Counted from the first letter of the stretch, positions 16,229 through 25,403 are shown. The stretch is DNA of 54,920 nt from Kibdelosporangium persicum (GCF_013280595.1 NZ_JAAATY010000050.1:1-54920); one strand, 5' to 3'. Notes: a model not told the origin generated them from the letters alone. Translations and numbers: made by a program.

Positions 16229-17956
16229 TCAGAACCGCAGGCCGAACAGGCCACCATCCTCGCCGTGATCGGTAAGCCGTTCGGGGAGGACAAAGTCTTC
16301 GATCACGCGTCCGTCGGGCAGTTCCTTCGGAGTCTCGTCGCTGTTGAGGGTGACGATGTACTGGAATCCTTCAGCGGCAGCGTACTCGGCACCCAACTGG
16401 AGAGCTGAGGCTCGTTGGCGTTCGTCGACGCCGTCGAACAGGTGGCTGTCGTGAACGAGGAAGCCCGGGCCTCGTTCCTTACGGGACCACAGAGTGATCA
16501 GGTCGAGGTCGAAGCAGTACACCTGCATGTTGGTGATGCCTTTGCTGCGACCGCGGGGAATCGTGGCGCTGATCTCGGGACCGTTGTCAGTGGCGTTGAT
16601 GACCAGGCGGCCGTGTTGCTGGTCGGCGTAGAGACGTTGCGACAGGCGCTCGAAGATCACAAACGCCGGACGCAGCACCTGTTGGCGTTCGGCAAGGTCG
16701 CGGGTCAGGGCGGCGGCGAGCCGTTGGCGTTCGACCCGGAGTTCGCCTTGCTGCGATTCGAGCGCGACGGCGTTGTTGTAGCGGTTGCGGAGCTGTTCGA
16801 CGCGTACCTGGCGTTTGGCGACATCTCGTTGCAGTTCGAGCAGGGTTTCGACGGCGCCGCCACTGGCGAGTAGACGCAACCCGCCGGAGCGCTGTTCGGC
16901 CAGACGGTCGCGTTCGGCGGTGTTGGTGGCCAGATCGTTGGTGATGCGGCGGATCTCCGCGTCAAGATACTGGCGTCGATTGGCGATGACGGAGTCGTGG
17001 AACGCCTGCACGTCGTCGTAGGCGGCCAGCGCGACTTGGGGAAGTTGAACGTCGGCGGCGGCATAGAGCTCGGCGAGCCCAGCGGGTCGGGTGGTGTGCA
17101 CCTCGTCGAGGTTGTTCTGCAGCTGTGCGAGGTATTCGCGGTCGGAGATGATCTGGTTGTTCAGCGCGCGGATCCGCTGGCCGAGGCGGGTCACCTCGGC
17201 CTCGACAGTGGCATACGTCGGGATGACGGTGAAGTCCGCAATGGACGCAGCCAGCCTGTTCAGCTCGTCCTCGGCCACGGCGAGCTCACTGGCCAGCTCA
17301 CCGGAGTTGCCGACGATCTCGCCGAAGGCTCCGCCCTGGGCGGCCTTGCGGAGCGTCTCCATCTGTCGTTCGCGCTCCCGCAGCCGCTGCCACGCGCGGG
17401 CCAACTCGACGTCCAAGCCGAGCAGCAACGACAGGTTGACCTGGATGTCCCAGGTCATCTGCTGATTGAAGTGCTTGGTAGGGGTTTGGAATCCACCTGC
17501 GGACTGCCTGCGCAGGAAGTAGCTGATGCACGACCGGAACGAGGGTGCCCAGTCACCTTCCTCGGTCAGGCCGAAGACCTCCGCGGCGAGCCTGCGCTTC
17601 CACTGTTCGTTGGAGATGGTCTCCTCGTCCGTCACCGCTCCATCGTCGGTGAACGTCGTGACGGTGACCTTGCCTGGGGTGGCGCCTTCTCGCTGCACCC
17701 GAACCCGCTGACCGGCGAGATCGAAGGTCATGGCGAACCAGTGCTCGTCCAAGGGCGGCTGCCGGAACATGCTCTTGGGGTCGGCCTTGCCGCCGAGCAG
17801 GTGGTGCAGGATTTCGATCAGGCTGCTCTTGCCACTGCCGTTGCGGGTGTCGGTGAGGGTGGACTTATCGGTGCGATCGGCGAGCACGATGTTCAGGCCC
17901 TGGGTGAACCGCAAGGTCTTGAACTTGGGCAGGCTGCTGGTGACGTCGTGGATCAC
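16229..17956 (-). CDS. ABC-3C system ATPase, DUF2326 family
   Basis: A P-loop protein of 575 residues. Walker A lies in TRNGSGKSSLIE (about 37-48). A long coiled-coil middle (about 190-440, rich in E/R/L/Q) and a C-terminal block follow, with a Walker-B-like FLVHDSHLFD and then EGFQYIVTLNSDE. This is the architecture of DUF2326, the ATPase of three-component ABC conflict systems (established by comparative genomics). The GTG at 17956 overlaps the stop of the small middle gene (GTGA). It is the last gene of the operon. A fragment of a second copy is at 5149-5295. Confidence 0.85.
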   Translation of the reverse strand: MIHDVTSSLPKFKTLRFTQGLNIVLADRTDKSTLTDTRNGSGKSSLIEILHHLLGGKADPKSMFRQPPLDEHWFAMTFDLAGQRVRVQREGATPGKVTVTTFTDDGAVTDEETISNEQWKRRLAAEVFGLTEEGDWAPSFRSCISYFLRRQSAGGFQTPTKHFNQQMTWDIQVNLSLLLGLDVELARAWQRLRERERQMETLRKAAQGGAFGEIVGNSGELASELAVAEDELNRLAASIADFTVIPTYATVEAEVTRLGQRIRALNNQIISDREYLAQLQNNLDEVHTTRPAGLAELYAAADVQLPQVALAAYDDVQAFHDSVIANRRQYLDAEIRRITNDLATNTAERDRLAEQRSGGLRLLASGGAVETLLELQRDVAKRQVRVEQLRNRYNNAVALESQQGELRVERQRLAAALTRDLAERQQVLRPAFVIFERLSQRLYADQQHGRLVINATDNGPEISATIPRGRSKGITNMQVYCFDLDLITLWSRKERGPGFLVHDSHLFDGVDERQRASALQLGAEYAAAEGFQYIVTLNSDETPKELPDGRVIEDFVLPERLTDHGEDGGLFGLRF

Positions 17957-18201
17957 CGCTTGGCCGCCTTGACGAGCAGGCCGTCGCGCAGCCGAATGGT
18001 GCCCATGGCCCGCAACAAGTCGAGGGCGAGGACGAACCAGTCGAAGGTGATGGTGGCTTCCTGCCCTTCGCGCTCGCGGCGGCGGGCCAGTGCTTCCCAG
18101 GCTGCGCTGACGGTGGTGGGCTCGTCGAGGTCGGCGAGGATCTGCCCGCCGAGGTAGAGCAGGGACCGCTCGGGCCGCACGCCCTTGGTCGGGGTGATCA
18201 T
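17953..18201 (-). CDS. ABC-3C middle component
   Basis: A protein of 82 residues (RPERSLLYLGGQILADLDEP near the start, ITFDWFVLALDLLRAMGTIR near the end). Its position between the effector and the ATPase genes, its size and the DxxVLALDLLxxMG pattern match the small winged-helix middle component of ABC-3C systems. It overlaps both neighbours by four bases (ATGA and GTGA), so the three products are made in coupled amounts. Confidence 0.8.
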   Translation of the reverse strand: MITPTKGVRPERSLLYLGGQILADLDEPTTVSAAWEALARRREREGQEATITFDWFVLALDLLRAMGTIRLRDGLLVKAAKR

Positions 18202-19121
18202 GCCGCCGTCCCCGTCCAGTCGGCGGGCGGATTGTCGAAGATGTCGCAGGACTCGAACAGGTACGCCAGCAACGCGAGCGAGGCCGTGGCCTCTCGCGAT
18301 CCTTCGGCATTGGTCGCCACGCGGTCGTAAAGGGCGTGGAACGCCTCATCTCCAGTCGCGCCGTTGCGCTGGAGGTTGAGCCATTCGACCTTCATCAGCA
18401 TCCCAGCTCGGTCGCGCAGGGTGGGGTCAGGGTTGTTGTCGAAGTAGCCCTCCACCATGCCAGCCTGGGCGATCCCGGCGGTGATCAGCCGGCGCGGGTA
18501 ATCCGAGAGCTGGTTGTAGTCCAGCTTGCGGGGGTCAACGACGGGCAGGTCAACGGCGTCGGCCATCCAGGACGCGCTCTGCAACGCCAGGCCGGCGACG
18601 GCCTCAGCGATGTCGCTGCGGTCCAGGACACGCATCTCCCGGTCCAGTGGCGGGTGTCCGAACAACCGCACGAGCTTGTCCTCCGGCAGGTCCGCGGTCA
18701 GTTCCAGCAGATGAGTAGGCGGCCACTGCTCGATAGTCAGGTTGGGGTGGTCGGTCTTGAGCTTCAGCAGTGCCTGAGTCACGTCGGCGGGCAGGCCATC
18801 GTGCTGGTTGTGCACGAAGGTCCATGATCGCATCGTGGACCACTGGGCCTTCGCACCGGCGAAGTCCTTGTCGATCTTGTTCAACCACGACGCCAACTTG
18901 ACCGTGGTCGGCCCGTAGACCTGGAACACCGTGTCGGTCGACTGTAGGTAGCCGTCGCACTTGCGGTCACCGACATTCCCGGCAGGTCGTACCCGGATGA
19001 AGTCGACGCCGTACACGGCTTCCATCACGTCGTTGAAGTAGTCCTGGAAGGCGGTCGCCTTGTGCTTGTGCAGCGCCAGCTCAGCCTGCCAGCCGAACCA
19101 GAAGGACGCGAGCCGGTCCAC
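18198..19121 (-). CDS. ABC-3C effector component with nuclease-like N-terminus
   Basis: A protein of 307 residues. The N-terminal ~150 residues include FQDYFNDVMEAVYG and GDRKCDGYL...VFQVYGP, which resembles the D...(Q/E)xY/K core of Mrr-like restriction endonucleases. The C-terminal half (RLITAGIAQAGMVEGYFDNN and onward) is the conserved domain that links the effector to the other components. A GGAGGA lies about ten bases before the GTG at 19121. As first gene of the ABC-3C operon it is expected to be the toxic part; nuclease activity is an inference from motif spacing. Confidence 0.75.
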   Translation of the reverse strand: MDRLASFWFGWQAELALHKHKATAFQDYFNDVMEAVYGVDFIRVRPAGNVGDRKCDGYLQSTDTVFQVYGPTTVKLASWLNKIDKDFAGAKAQWSTMRSWTFVHNQHDGLPADVTQALLKLKTDHPNLTIEQWPPTHLLELTADLPEDKLVRLFGHPPLDREMRVLDRSDIAEAVAGLALQSASWMADAVDLPVVDPRKLDYNQLSDYPRRLITAGIAQAGMVEGYFDNNPDPTLRDRAGMLMKVEWLNLQRNGATGDEAFHALYDRVATNAEGSREATASLALLAYLFESCDIFDNPPADWTGTAA

Positions 19122-19382
19122 GCAACCACATCCTCCCCGTCGAGCCCATCCGGCGCTGACTGCCAACCTGATCAGCGCCGATTCTGCCAGCCCGAGCAGT
19201 CTCGAACCTCGCGACTCGGCGAGGCCGCGTTGTTCAGATGATCGAACCGCGTTCACAGACCGTTACGCCCGCATCCGACAGAACCGTCACCGTCTGCCGT
19301 GCTCGGTCTACATGAGTCGTTAGCGCCTCATTGCTGATCGCGGTACCTTCTGATGCCGTGGTCCCTGCGCTGGGCTGCTTCA

Positions 19383-20201
19383 TCAGGCCACAATCTCCGT
19401 TTCACCCCTTGGGGTCTGTTGGCCGGGGTCCTCGCAAATCGGCGTTTCCGCGACGGCGCCTTCGAACTCCGAGCGAACGATCCTAACCAATTGTCGGGCG
19501 CTCACCGCGCCAATACCCAAGCGAACGCGCAACGTCTCAGCCGATATCGGCCTCTGGTGACGTGCGCGATGCGCCGCATCCTCCTGCCTAGCCTTCGCCA
19601 ACAACGTCTCCGGCGAATTCTTCCCGCTCCGCCGCTGACGCTCCTGCACACTGAACTCGTGCTGCTCGGCAGGACTCCGCTCGGAACTGCTCTCGGGCGC
19701 TTCCGGCTCAATTGGAATGATCTGGTCGGCGCCGACCGCAGCGCCGACATCCTTCATTGACGACTTGGCTGCAGCGATCGCCTGCAGGAACCCAGGGCCT
19801 ACCTCGGCCCAGCCGATCAAAAGCAGTGGACCCACTGCATCGAACGCCGCGTTCCCGTACTCGCACGCAATGAGTGGGTCAGCCACGTTCAATGCCAGCG
19901 CGACCACGCTCGCAAAGATCAGCAACCGGCGGGCCGGGCGAAGCACGTCCGGGCAAGCGCCAGTAAGAGCTAGGTGCCTAATCCCCAGCAGAAGACCAAG
20001 GATGGACAAGTCGACCGCCGGCGCGACGAGTGGCGCCACCCAGACTGGCACGCCGAGGCGAAGAGCGAGGTTGAGGACATTGCCGAAGCCGAACAGAAAC
20101 GTGAGTCCGACGACCGTGCCCATGATCACGGTGACAGACCGGACGATGGTAATTGCGTCGGTCGGTGACTGGAGCGCCGAACTGTGCTCTCGGGTGACCA
20201 T
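19383..20201 (-). CDS. DUF2637-type membrane protein of mobile elements (Spd-like)
   Basis: A protein of 272 residues. Four hydrophobic helices lie in residues ~20-150 (FLFGFGNVLNLAL, WVAPLVAPAVDLSILGLLL, LLIFASVVALALNVADP, AVGPLLLIGWAEVGPGFLQAI). A charged linker and a small HTH-like C-terminus follow (ISAETLRVRLGIGAVSARQL). DUF2637/Spd proteins are carried by actinomycete plasmids and AICEs and take part in plasmid spread (family knowledge). It is in the same orientation as the integrase downstream. The ribosome site is weak. Confidence 0.75.
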   Translation of the reverse strand: MVTREHSSALQSPTDAITIVRSVTVIMGTVVGLTFLFGFGNVLNLALRLGVPVWVAPLVAPAVDLSILGLLLGIRHLALTGACPDVLRPARRLLIFASVVALALNVADPLIACEYGNAAFDAVGPLLLIGWAEVGPGFLQAIAAAKSSMKDVGAAVGADQIIPIEPEAPESSSERSPAEQHEFSVQERQRRSGKNSPETLLAKARQEDAAHRARHQRPISAETLRVRLGIGAVSARQLVRIVRSEFEGAVAETPICEDPGQQTPRGETEIVA

Positions 20202-20435
20202 CAGATATCGCCACCGAGATTGTCGGCCTGGCAGTTGCCTTCAATCACCGGCATGCCGCCGGAAAACGACTGGTCAGGCGCGAGACCGCCTGTAGTCCCT
20301 GCTGAGAACTGGGACCTTCGCTCGAAGTGGATCACGGCTCATCCACCTGCTTGCGGCGCTCCATGACCAGAGGCACACGCGCCTCAATGACCAGCGGTTT
20401 TACCGTCCGCCGTGTGCTACCTGAACGAGCCACCC

Positions 20436-22427
20436 CTACCGGCTGAGCGGATCGCGGATCCGTGTGCATCCTGCACGAGCCGGTCCGGGGGCACGTACAG
20501 CATCTACACAAGCCGCGTCTGCCGTCTGAGCAGGCGTTTCTTGTGTAGTGATCACGGTGTTGGTGATCCTCTCTGCTGCATCAGCGATGTCGGGTAGTTG
20601 GTCTGCTGGCAGCTTAATGGTGATGGTGACGTGGTCGCTGTCGTCGTGCAGGTGGACGGCGAGTTGGGTGATCTCGAACAGCTTCCGGAGTAGCGGCTCG
20701 GGCGCCTCGGCGAGGTTGAGCGCCAGGTAGGGCAGCGCGTCCAGCAGGTCCATGTCCGCCGTGCTGGGGCGGCCGGGCTCGGTTTCGTCGGCCGCGTCGA
20801 GCTGGGCGATGGCCGCGAGCGCGGCGGCTTTCTCGGCGTCCAGGTCGTTGTAGGTGCCGCGCAGGGCCTTGGTGAACGGGTCGTCGGGGTCGCCGTCCTG
20901 GGCTTGCCGGAGGATCGAGTTCTGTCGCCTCGCCACGTCGGCGATCACTCGTTGTAGCCGTTCCCGCTCGGCGTGCCGTTCGCGGGTGGCTCGGTCGTCG
21001 ATCCCGGCCACGTCGGCTGCCAGGATCTCGTGGCGGTGGGGGCCGAAGACCCGGTCGGCGAAGAACCGGGACACCGCGTCCAGCACGGCATCTTCCCTGA
21101 TGTAGACCGCCTTGGGGTGGCCGGCGTACTTGTCGGGCCGCCCGCGGTTGTTGTTGCGCGGCCAGCACATGTAGTAGGCGGCGTTGTGGCGGTGGTTGCC
21201 GAACATCCGCCGCCCGCACTCGCAGAACACCATGCCGCGCAGCACGTAGGTCCGCCGAGTCTCGGGGTGGGTGTTCTGGTCGTTGCCGTCGCGCGAACCG
21301 CGCTTGGCTTGGCGGCGGGCGGTCATCTCGTCGTACATCCACTTGGGGATCAGCGGCTCGTGCGCGGGTTCGGTGGACCACACCCACTTCACCGGGTCGT
21401 TGACCTTGCCGTGCCGGGAGCGGGAGGCGCGGCGGTTGAATACCTGGTAGCCGGTGTACTTCGGGTTCTTGAGCACCTCGTAGACGCTGGTCTTGCCCCA
21501 CGCCCCGCGCGCCCGTTTCTTGCCGGGCGGTTCGGGGGGCGGGTACTTGGATGGGTCGGCGTTGAGACGTTCGGCGATGGTGTCGTAGCCGAGTCCTTCG
21601 TGGTAGCGCCACAGCGCGATCTGCGTGACCGTCTCGCCACGCACGCTGTCCGGCTCCAGGCGCGTCTTGGTCTGTCCCTTGGCGGCCTTGGTCGGGTTGG
21701 GATGGCGGAAGGTTTTCGCCTTGTACCCGTAGGGCGGTTTGCCGATATTCCAGCCCTCCCGCACGTGCGTGCACAGGCCACCCCAGGACTGCTCCAGGGT
21801 ATTGAGCACTTCGTACTCGGCCACGGACTGGTTGATCCGTCGCTGCAGGATCCGCTGTGCCCGGCTGCCGGTCAGGGTGATGGGTTCGTTGGCGGCGAAC
21901 AGCGGCACCTCGGCGCGCTCTAGTTCACGCTCAATGGACAGCCCTTCGTAGGTGCGGCGGGCGACCCGGGAGACGGATTCGCAGATCACCACGTCGAACC
22001 GGCGGCCGGGATGCGCTGCTTCGGCCAGCAGGTCGGCGATCCCGCCGTCACGGGCGATCGGGATGTCGAACCGCTCGTAATCGCTGCCCTGCCCGCGTTC
22101 CTCCACTTCCAGGCGCCCGGACTCGACGTCGTAGAAGTGCACCACGATCACCCACGACTCGGGAATAGCGGTCTTGGAATTCCCGAGTTGCCGCAACAAG
22201 GATTGCCGCGGGTCCTGTTGGTCCTCTGTGGACGTACGACCAAGGAACGCTACTCGTACCTCGTCGCGCAGCAACGCTACCGGCATGCCCAACGGCGACA
22301 CGGCATAGTCCGACAGGCCGGACGGGCCGGACACCGGCACGGTCGCCGACAGCGACGCGGCCCGTCGGGTCAACGCGGGTGCGGGTGGGTTGACCGTCAC
22401 CTCATCGGGCGGGCGGTCGGGTGTCAT
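20436..22427 (-). CDS. Large serine recombinase (integrase)
   Basis: A protein of 663 residues. The resolvase-type catalytic domain has R64 and the nucleophile S66 in FLGRTSTEDQ and the later SVSRVARRTYEGL helix. A recombinase domain (WRYHEGLGYDTIAERLNADP, VYEVLKNPKYTGY) and a zinc ribbon follow (FCECGRRM ... YYMCW), then a coiled coil and C-terminal domain. The first ~50 residues are poorly conserved, so M48 (MPVALLRDEV) is a possible start. The ATG at 22427 overlaps the stop of the upstream small gene (ATGA). It would integrate or excise the surrounding element; the attachment site was not identified. Confidence 0.9.
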   Translation of the reverse strand: MTPDRPPDEVTVNPPAPALTRRAASLSATVPVSGPSGLSDYAVSPLGMPVALLRDEVRVAFLGRTSTEDQQDPRQSLLRQLGNSKTAIPESWVIVVHFYDVESGRLEVEERGQGSDYERFDIPIARDGGIADLLAEAAHPGRRFDVVICESVSRVARRTYEGLSIERELERAEVPLFAANEPITLTGSRAQRILQRRINQSVAEYEVLNTLEQSWGGLCTHVREGWNIGKPPYGYKAKTFRHPNPTKAAKGQTKTRLEPDSVRGETVTQIALWRYHEGLGYDTIAERLNADPSKYPPPEPPGKKRARGAWGKTSVYEVLKNPKYTGYQVFNRRASRSRHGKVNDPVKWVWSTEPAHEPLIPKWMYDEMTARRQAKRGSRDGNDQNTHPETRRTYVLRGMVFCECGRRMFGNHRHNAAYYMCWPRNNNRGRPDKYAGHPKAVYIREDAVLDAVSRFFADRVFGPHRHEILAADVAGIDDRATRERHAERERLQRVIADVARRQNSILRQAQDGDPDDPFTKALRGTYNDLDAEKAAALAAIAQLDAADETEPGRPSTADMDLLDALPYLALNLAEAPEPLLRKLFEITQLAVHLHDDSDHVTITIKLPADQLPDIADAAERITNTVITTQETPAQTADAACVDAVRAPGPARAGCTRIRDPLSR

Positions 22428-22747
22428 GCAGCTTCACCATCCTCAGTGGATTTATCACCGGAGTGATCACCGGTGTGTTGTTGAGCAGCCCAGTCCAGAA
22501 GATCACGGATCACGTCAGCGAGTTCGCCGCGCAACCGTTCGGCTTCCCCGCCGTGACTGTGGTTGACATGACCGGAATACGTGCGGTCACCACGACGTTT
22601 GCGTTTCTGATCATACCACCAAACCTGCTGGCCAGAGCCGGTTTCGGGCAGGTTCTCTGTGCCATCAAAGGCTTTTCGCGTGAGTGGAATCACTACCGCG
22701 TCCCGGTCATCGTCTGGGGTGTCCGGGGTGTTGTCGTGGGGGTTCAT
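22424..22747 (-). CDS. Small hydrophilic protein encoded with the integrase
   Basis: A protein of 107 residues rich in Asp, Gly and His. A basic centre (WWYDQKRKRRGDRTYSGHVN) is followed by a helix ERLRGELADVIRDLLDWAAQ. A GGAGG lies seven bases before the ATG. It overlaps the integrase start, so it is probably a co-factor or regulator of excision, but no family is recognised and this role is only inferred from position. Confidence 0.65.
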   Translation of the reverse strand: MNPHDNTPDTPDDDRDAVVIPLTRKAFDGTENLPETGSGQQVWWYDQKRKRRGDRTYSGHVNHSHGGEAERLRGELADVIRDLLDWAAQQHTGDHSGDKSTEDGEAA

Positions 22748-23336
22748 GGGGTACCTCCGCCTACCCCGCGAGCCCGCTCATAGCGGGAGGTCGCGGGCGC
22801 TGTCGCGGTCACAGGGCAACCGTCGATCAGCCAGACCCGCCAGCCCGTGGTCACCAGCACCCCTGTGACCCCTCCCGAGTGGATGGTCCGTGATCAGGGG
22901 TGATGGCCGCGCCGTCACGCGCGATTCCAGGCTGGGCGGCGTCAACGCTGCGCAACCCGTGCCGCTTCGACTCCCCGACTGCCGTAGCACCCATCGAGGC
23001 CAGCGATCACCGGTTGACTGGACCCCATCACTATCCACCCGAGACTGCTGTCGAGACTGGCGAGACACGGGGCGAGACTGCGTGTCTCGGTCGTCTCGCC
23101 GGGTGTCTCGTGGTCTCGGGTTGGTGTCTCGGTGTGGTCTCGTCGCAGCGAGACCACGGTGGACAGCTCGACGCACACGCGGGTCCAGATTTCCGTGCTG
23201 TGCAACGACCACGGGCGAGGGTCAATGAACCCTGGCGGCCGTCGTCGGTGTCGCTCCGGCGGATCACGTCATCGTCGTTCACCTCTCCAGGGGTTTGCGG
23301 GCGTGGGTGAGGAAGTCCTGTGCGTAGACAGGAAAG
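22748..23336. other. Non-coding region holding the CGAGAC/GTCTCG array
   Basis: Lies between the promoter side of the integrase operon and the 3' end of the replication-relaxation gene. Apart from the hexamer array at 23040-23154 no gene was supported. A minus-strand reading of the array gives an ET-rich peptide reminiscent of the DUF2637 linker at 42.3 kb, so part of it could be an old DUF2637 relic. Confidence 0.45.
23040..23154. repeat. Array of eleven CGAGAC/GTCTCG hexamers
   Basis: CGAGAC starts at 23040, 23052, 23061 and 23073. Its complement GTCTCG starts at 23084, 23093, 23105, 23113, 23126 and 23137, and CGAGAC again at 23149. Centre-to-centre steps are 8-13 bases, about one helical turn. 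The strand switch makes an inverted repeat CGAGAC-tgcgt-GTCTCG at 23073-23089. This looks like an iteron or translocase-recognition array, such as the clt/TRS of Streptomyces plasmids or a replication origin (inference). Confidence 0.7.
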
Positions 23337-24695
23337 TCAGGCGGCCCAGCGCCGTGGCTGCTGGGTGTTCGGCCACGCCGGGGCTACCGGCGCGCGGTAC
23401 ACGTCGTCCTCGGTGTCGTCGTAGAGAGTCACGTCGTCGAGGTCGTGATCGTCGTCCGGGTAGCCTGCCGAGGCCGGTGGCTCGGGCGGTGTGTCGATGC
23501 GGCGCAGCATCTCCCGGTCGTTCGGGTCGAACGCCGCCTCGCTGAACGGCTGAAGGGTGTTGGTGGCGCGGTGTTCGATAGAGGGGCCGCGGACTGGCAG
23601 CTCGGCCAATCGGTACCGACGGGGCACGGTGTCGCCGCTGTGGTGCGTCCACATACCCCAGATCGGCGCGGCCGGGCCGTCGGCGTGGCCGTGGTCGCGG
23701 GCCGCTGTCGCGATCACCACGCCGGGGTCATAGCCGGCGAGGTTACGGCGCAGCGCCGCCCGCAGGGCGATCTCCCGCCTCGTGGAGTGCACCGAGAACA
23801 GCAGGATGCCGAAGGCGTCGGTCGGAAAGGCGGTGTAGTCGGCGATCTTGCCCGTGACTTTCGTGAGGGATTCGCTGCCGGTGTCGTGTTCGAGGAAGAA
23901 CCGCACCGCGCGGCCGGATTCCTCCCAGCAGCCATAGCCATCCGGACGCAACCGGATATCAGGCCCGCCGCCCTGATACTTCACGAAGAACTCCGTGCAC
24001 CGCTTCTCCGACCACCAGTGCGTCAACCCACTCACCTCCCCCTCGCGACCCAACTCCCGCAGCCGAGCAGGGTTGCGGTACGCGGCCAGAGCACAGAAGA
24101 AGTCATTGACGCCGAGCTGGTGATCCAGCGTGGGCCACAACGCGAGCCGTTCCAGACGCTCGGTGTACACCTTCGGCGCGGGCGGCTTCTCCGCGCGCTG
24201 CGCCGCGATCAACCGGGCGCCCAGATAGCCCAGCGCGTACCGCGTCTGGCTCGTCCCGCCACGCAGATACGACTCGCGGAACGCGAACACCACACCCAAC
24301 TCACGCAGCCGCCGCAGCCGGTCCTGCGCACGCCGCACGGACGTGAACTCGATCGCCGCGATCTGGTTAGTCGTGAGCACCTTGTGCTCGGTCAGCAACG
24401 CCAGCAGTCGCCGGTCCCGGTCGACCAGGCGGAACCACAGCGACGAGTCCGGCTCGCCAACCCGCCGGCCGGGCGGATGACGATGTGTGGATTGGTGAGG
24501 ATTACTCCTCAGTCGCCCTTCCGTTCGCTCCCGCCGATACCACCGCTGACCAGCGGTTTCAAGAGAGGCAGCTTCGGCGTTTGGGCTGGCGGATTCAGAA
24601 CGCCGAGGCTGCGCCAACCCAGACGCGGTGCCAGACGCCGACCCATCCGCAGCTACTACGTCACGGCCACCAGCGCGGTCAGCACCGTCCACCAT
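23337..24695 (-). CDS. Replication-relaxation family protein
   Basis: A protein of about 452 residues. From LWFRLVDRDRRLLALLTEHK through VLTTNQIAAIEF and RRAQDRLRRLRELGVV it has the winged-helix opening of the replication-relaxation family (PF13814-type) found on actinobacterial plasmids and AICEs. A central domain follows with FFVKYQGGGPDIRLRPDGYG and FFLEHDTGSESL, which also resembles a nuclease-like core. The C-terminus is acidic (DDDHDLDDVTLYDDTEDD). The start is uncertain: the first ~90 residues are low-complexity, and ATG 24695 is one option. Confidence 0.7.
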   Translation of the reverse strand: MVDGADRAGGRDVVAADGSASGTASGLAQPRRSESASPNAEAASLETAGQRWYRRERTEGRLRSNPHQSTHRHPPGRRVGEPDSSLWFRLVDRDRRLLALLTEHKVLTTNQIAAIEFTSVRRAQDRLRRLRELGVVFAFRESYLRGGTSQTRYALGYLGARLIAAQRAEKPPAPKVYTERLERLALWPTLDHQLGVNDFFCALAAYRNPARLRELGREGEVSGLTHWWSEKRCTEFFVKYQGGGPDIRLRPDGYGCWEESGRAVRFFLEHDTGSESLTKVTGKIADYTAFPTDAFGILLFSVHSTRREIALRAALRRNLAGYDPGVVIATAARDHGHADGPAAPIWGMWTHHSGDTVPRRYRLAELPVRGPSIEHRATNTLQPFSEAAFDPNDREMLRRIDTPPEPPASAGYPDDDHDLDDVTLYDDTEDDVYRAPVAPAWPNTQQPRRWAA

Positions 24696-25073
24696 GACCA
24701 CCACCGCCTTCCACCCGGAGGAGCCAGGAGATCCCGGCACCCCTGAACTCCGGATTTCGGCCCCAAAATCCAAGGCAGTTATCGAATCGTGACCAAAGTG
24801 CGTGCCTGCGGGTGACGCCGCCACACTCTGTCGATCCTTGGCGAACGCTGACCATGATCGACCGCCCCTTCCATCGTGCCGGAAACCCCTGCACTACTGA
24901 AGGCCGATTTTTCGGTCGATTTTGGACACTACCCCGGCGAACCGTGACCAGGCCGTTACCGCAGTCCAGCCTGAACTCCTGTACACGCTGGTTGGTGATG
25001 TTCACGACGGTAGCCGCGTGGCGCGGTGAGTCTGGCAAGGTGCGCCACGTGATCCGTGCCTCGTGGGCCGCTG
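24696..25073. other. Gene-free stretch between two minus-strand mobile-element genes
   Basis: Overlapping frames exist on both strands but none has a ribosome site or recognisable domain. It may carry the promoter of the replication-relaxation gene. Confidence 0.35.
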
Positions 25074-25403
25074 TCACCACTCCACGGGCACGCTCCAATC
25101 CTTGCCCCAAGCAGGGAACTTCTCGGCGAACACCTCCATGGTGAGGTGAAGCTGGTGGGCTATCGGTGCGAACATGGCGGCGTAGTCAAGGTCCGGGGAG
25201 TAGAACGTCCAGGGCAGCAGGTCGGCGTCGCGGACGAAAAAGCCCCACGCCCTCGGCTCCTTCTCAACGCAAGCCCGCAACTGCGTGCGCTGCTTGGATT
25301 TGAGCGCCACAGCTAGGATTCGGCCGTGCCCGTAGGCGGTGTACGGGACGCCGGGCGCCGTGGTCCCAGCCAGCGCGGCCAGCGCATCAGGCGGCCGTGC
25401 CAC
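25074..25403 (-). CDS. Conserved-looking hypothetical protein of the mobile element
   Basis: A protein of 109 residues from GTG 25403: RILAVALKSKQRTQLRACVE, then WGFFVRDADLLPWTFYSPDL and LHLTMEVFAEKFPAWGKDW. Codon use and composition are protein-like, with regular aromatic residues. Its start lies inside the 3' end of the preceding gene (overlap about 17 bases), so the two are coupled. No family recognised. Confidence 0.55.
   Translation of the reverse strand: MARPPDALAALAGTTAPGVPYTAYGHGRILAVALKSKQRTQLRACVEKEPRAWGFFVRDADLLPWTFYSPDLDYAAMFAPIAHQLHLTMEVFAEKFPAWGKDWSVPVEW

Noticed and set aside
16997-18157. 386-codon plus-strand frame across the ABC-3C genes
   Set aside because: Antisense shadow of the DUF2326 and middle-component genes, which have recognisable motifs and coupled starts.
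20614-21923. Long frames on both strands within the integrase gene
   Set aside because: One is an alternative minus-strand frame full of Arg/Pro, the other an antisense Val/Gly-rich frame; the integrase frame carries all catalytic and zinc motifs.
23040-23154. CRISPR array
   Set aside because: The repeat unit is only six bases, steps vary from 8 to 13 and the repeats switch strand; no spacer-sized intervals and no cas genes.
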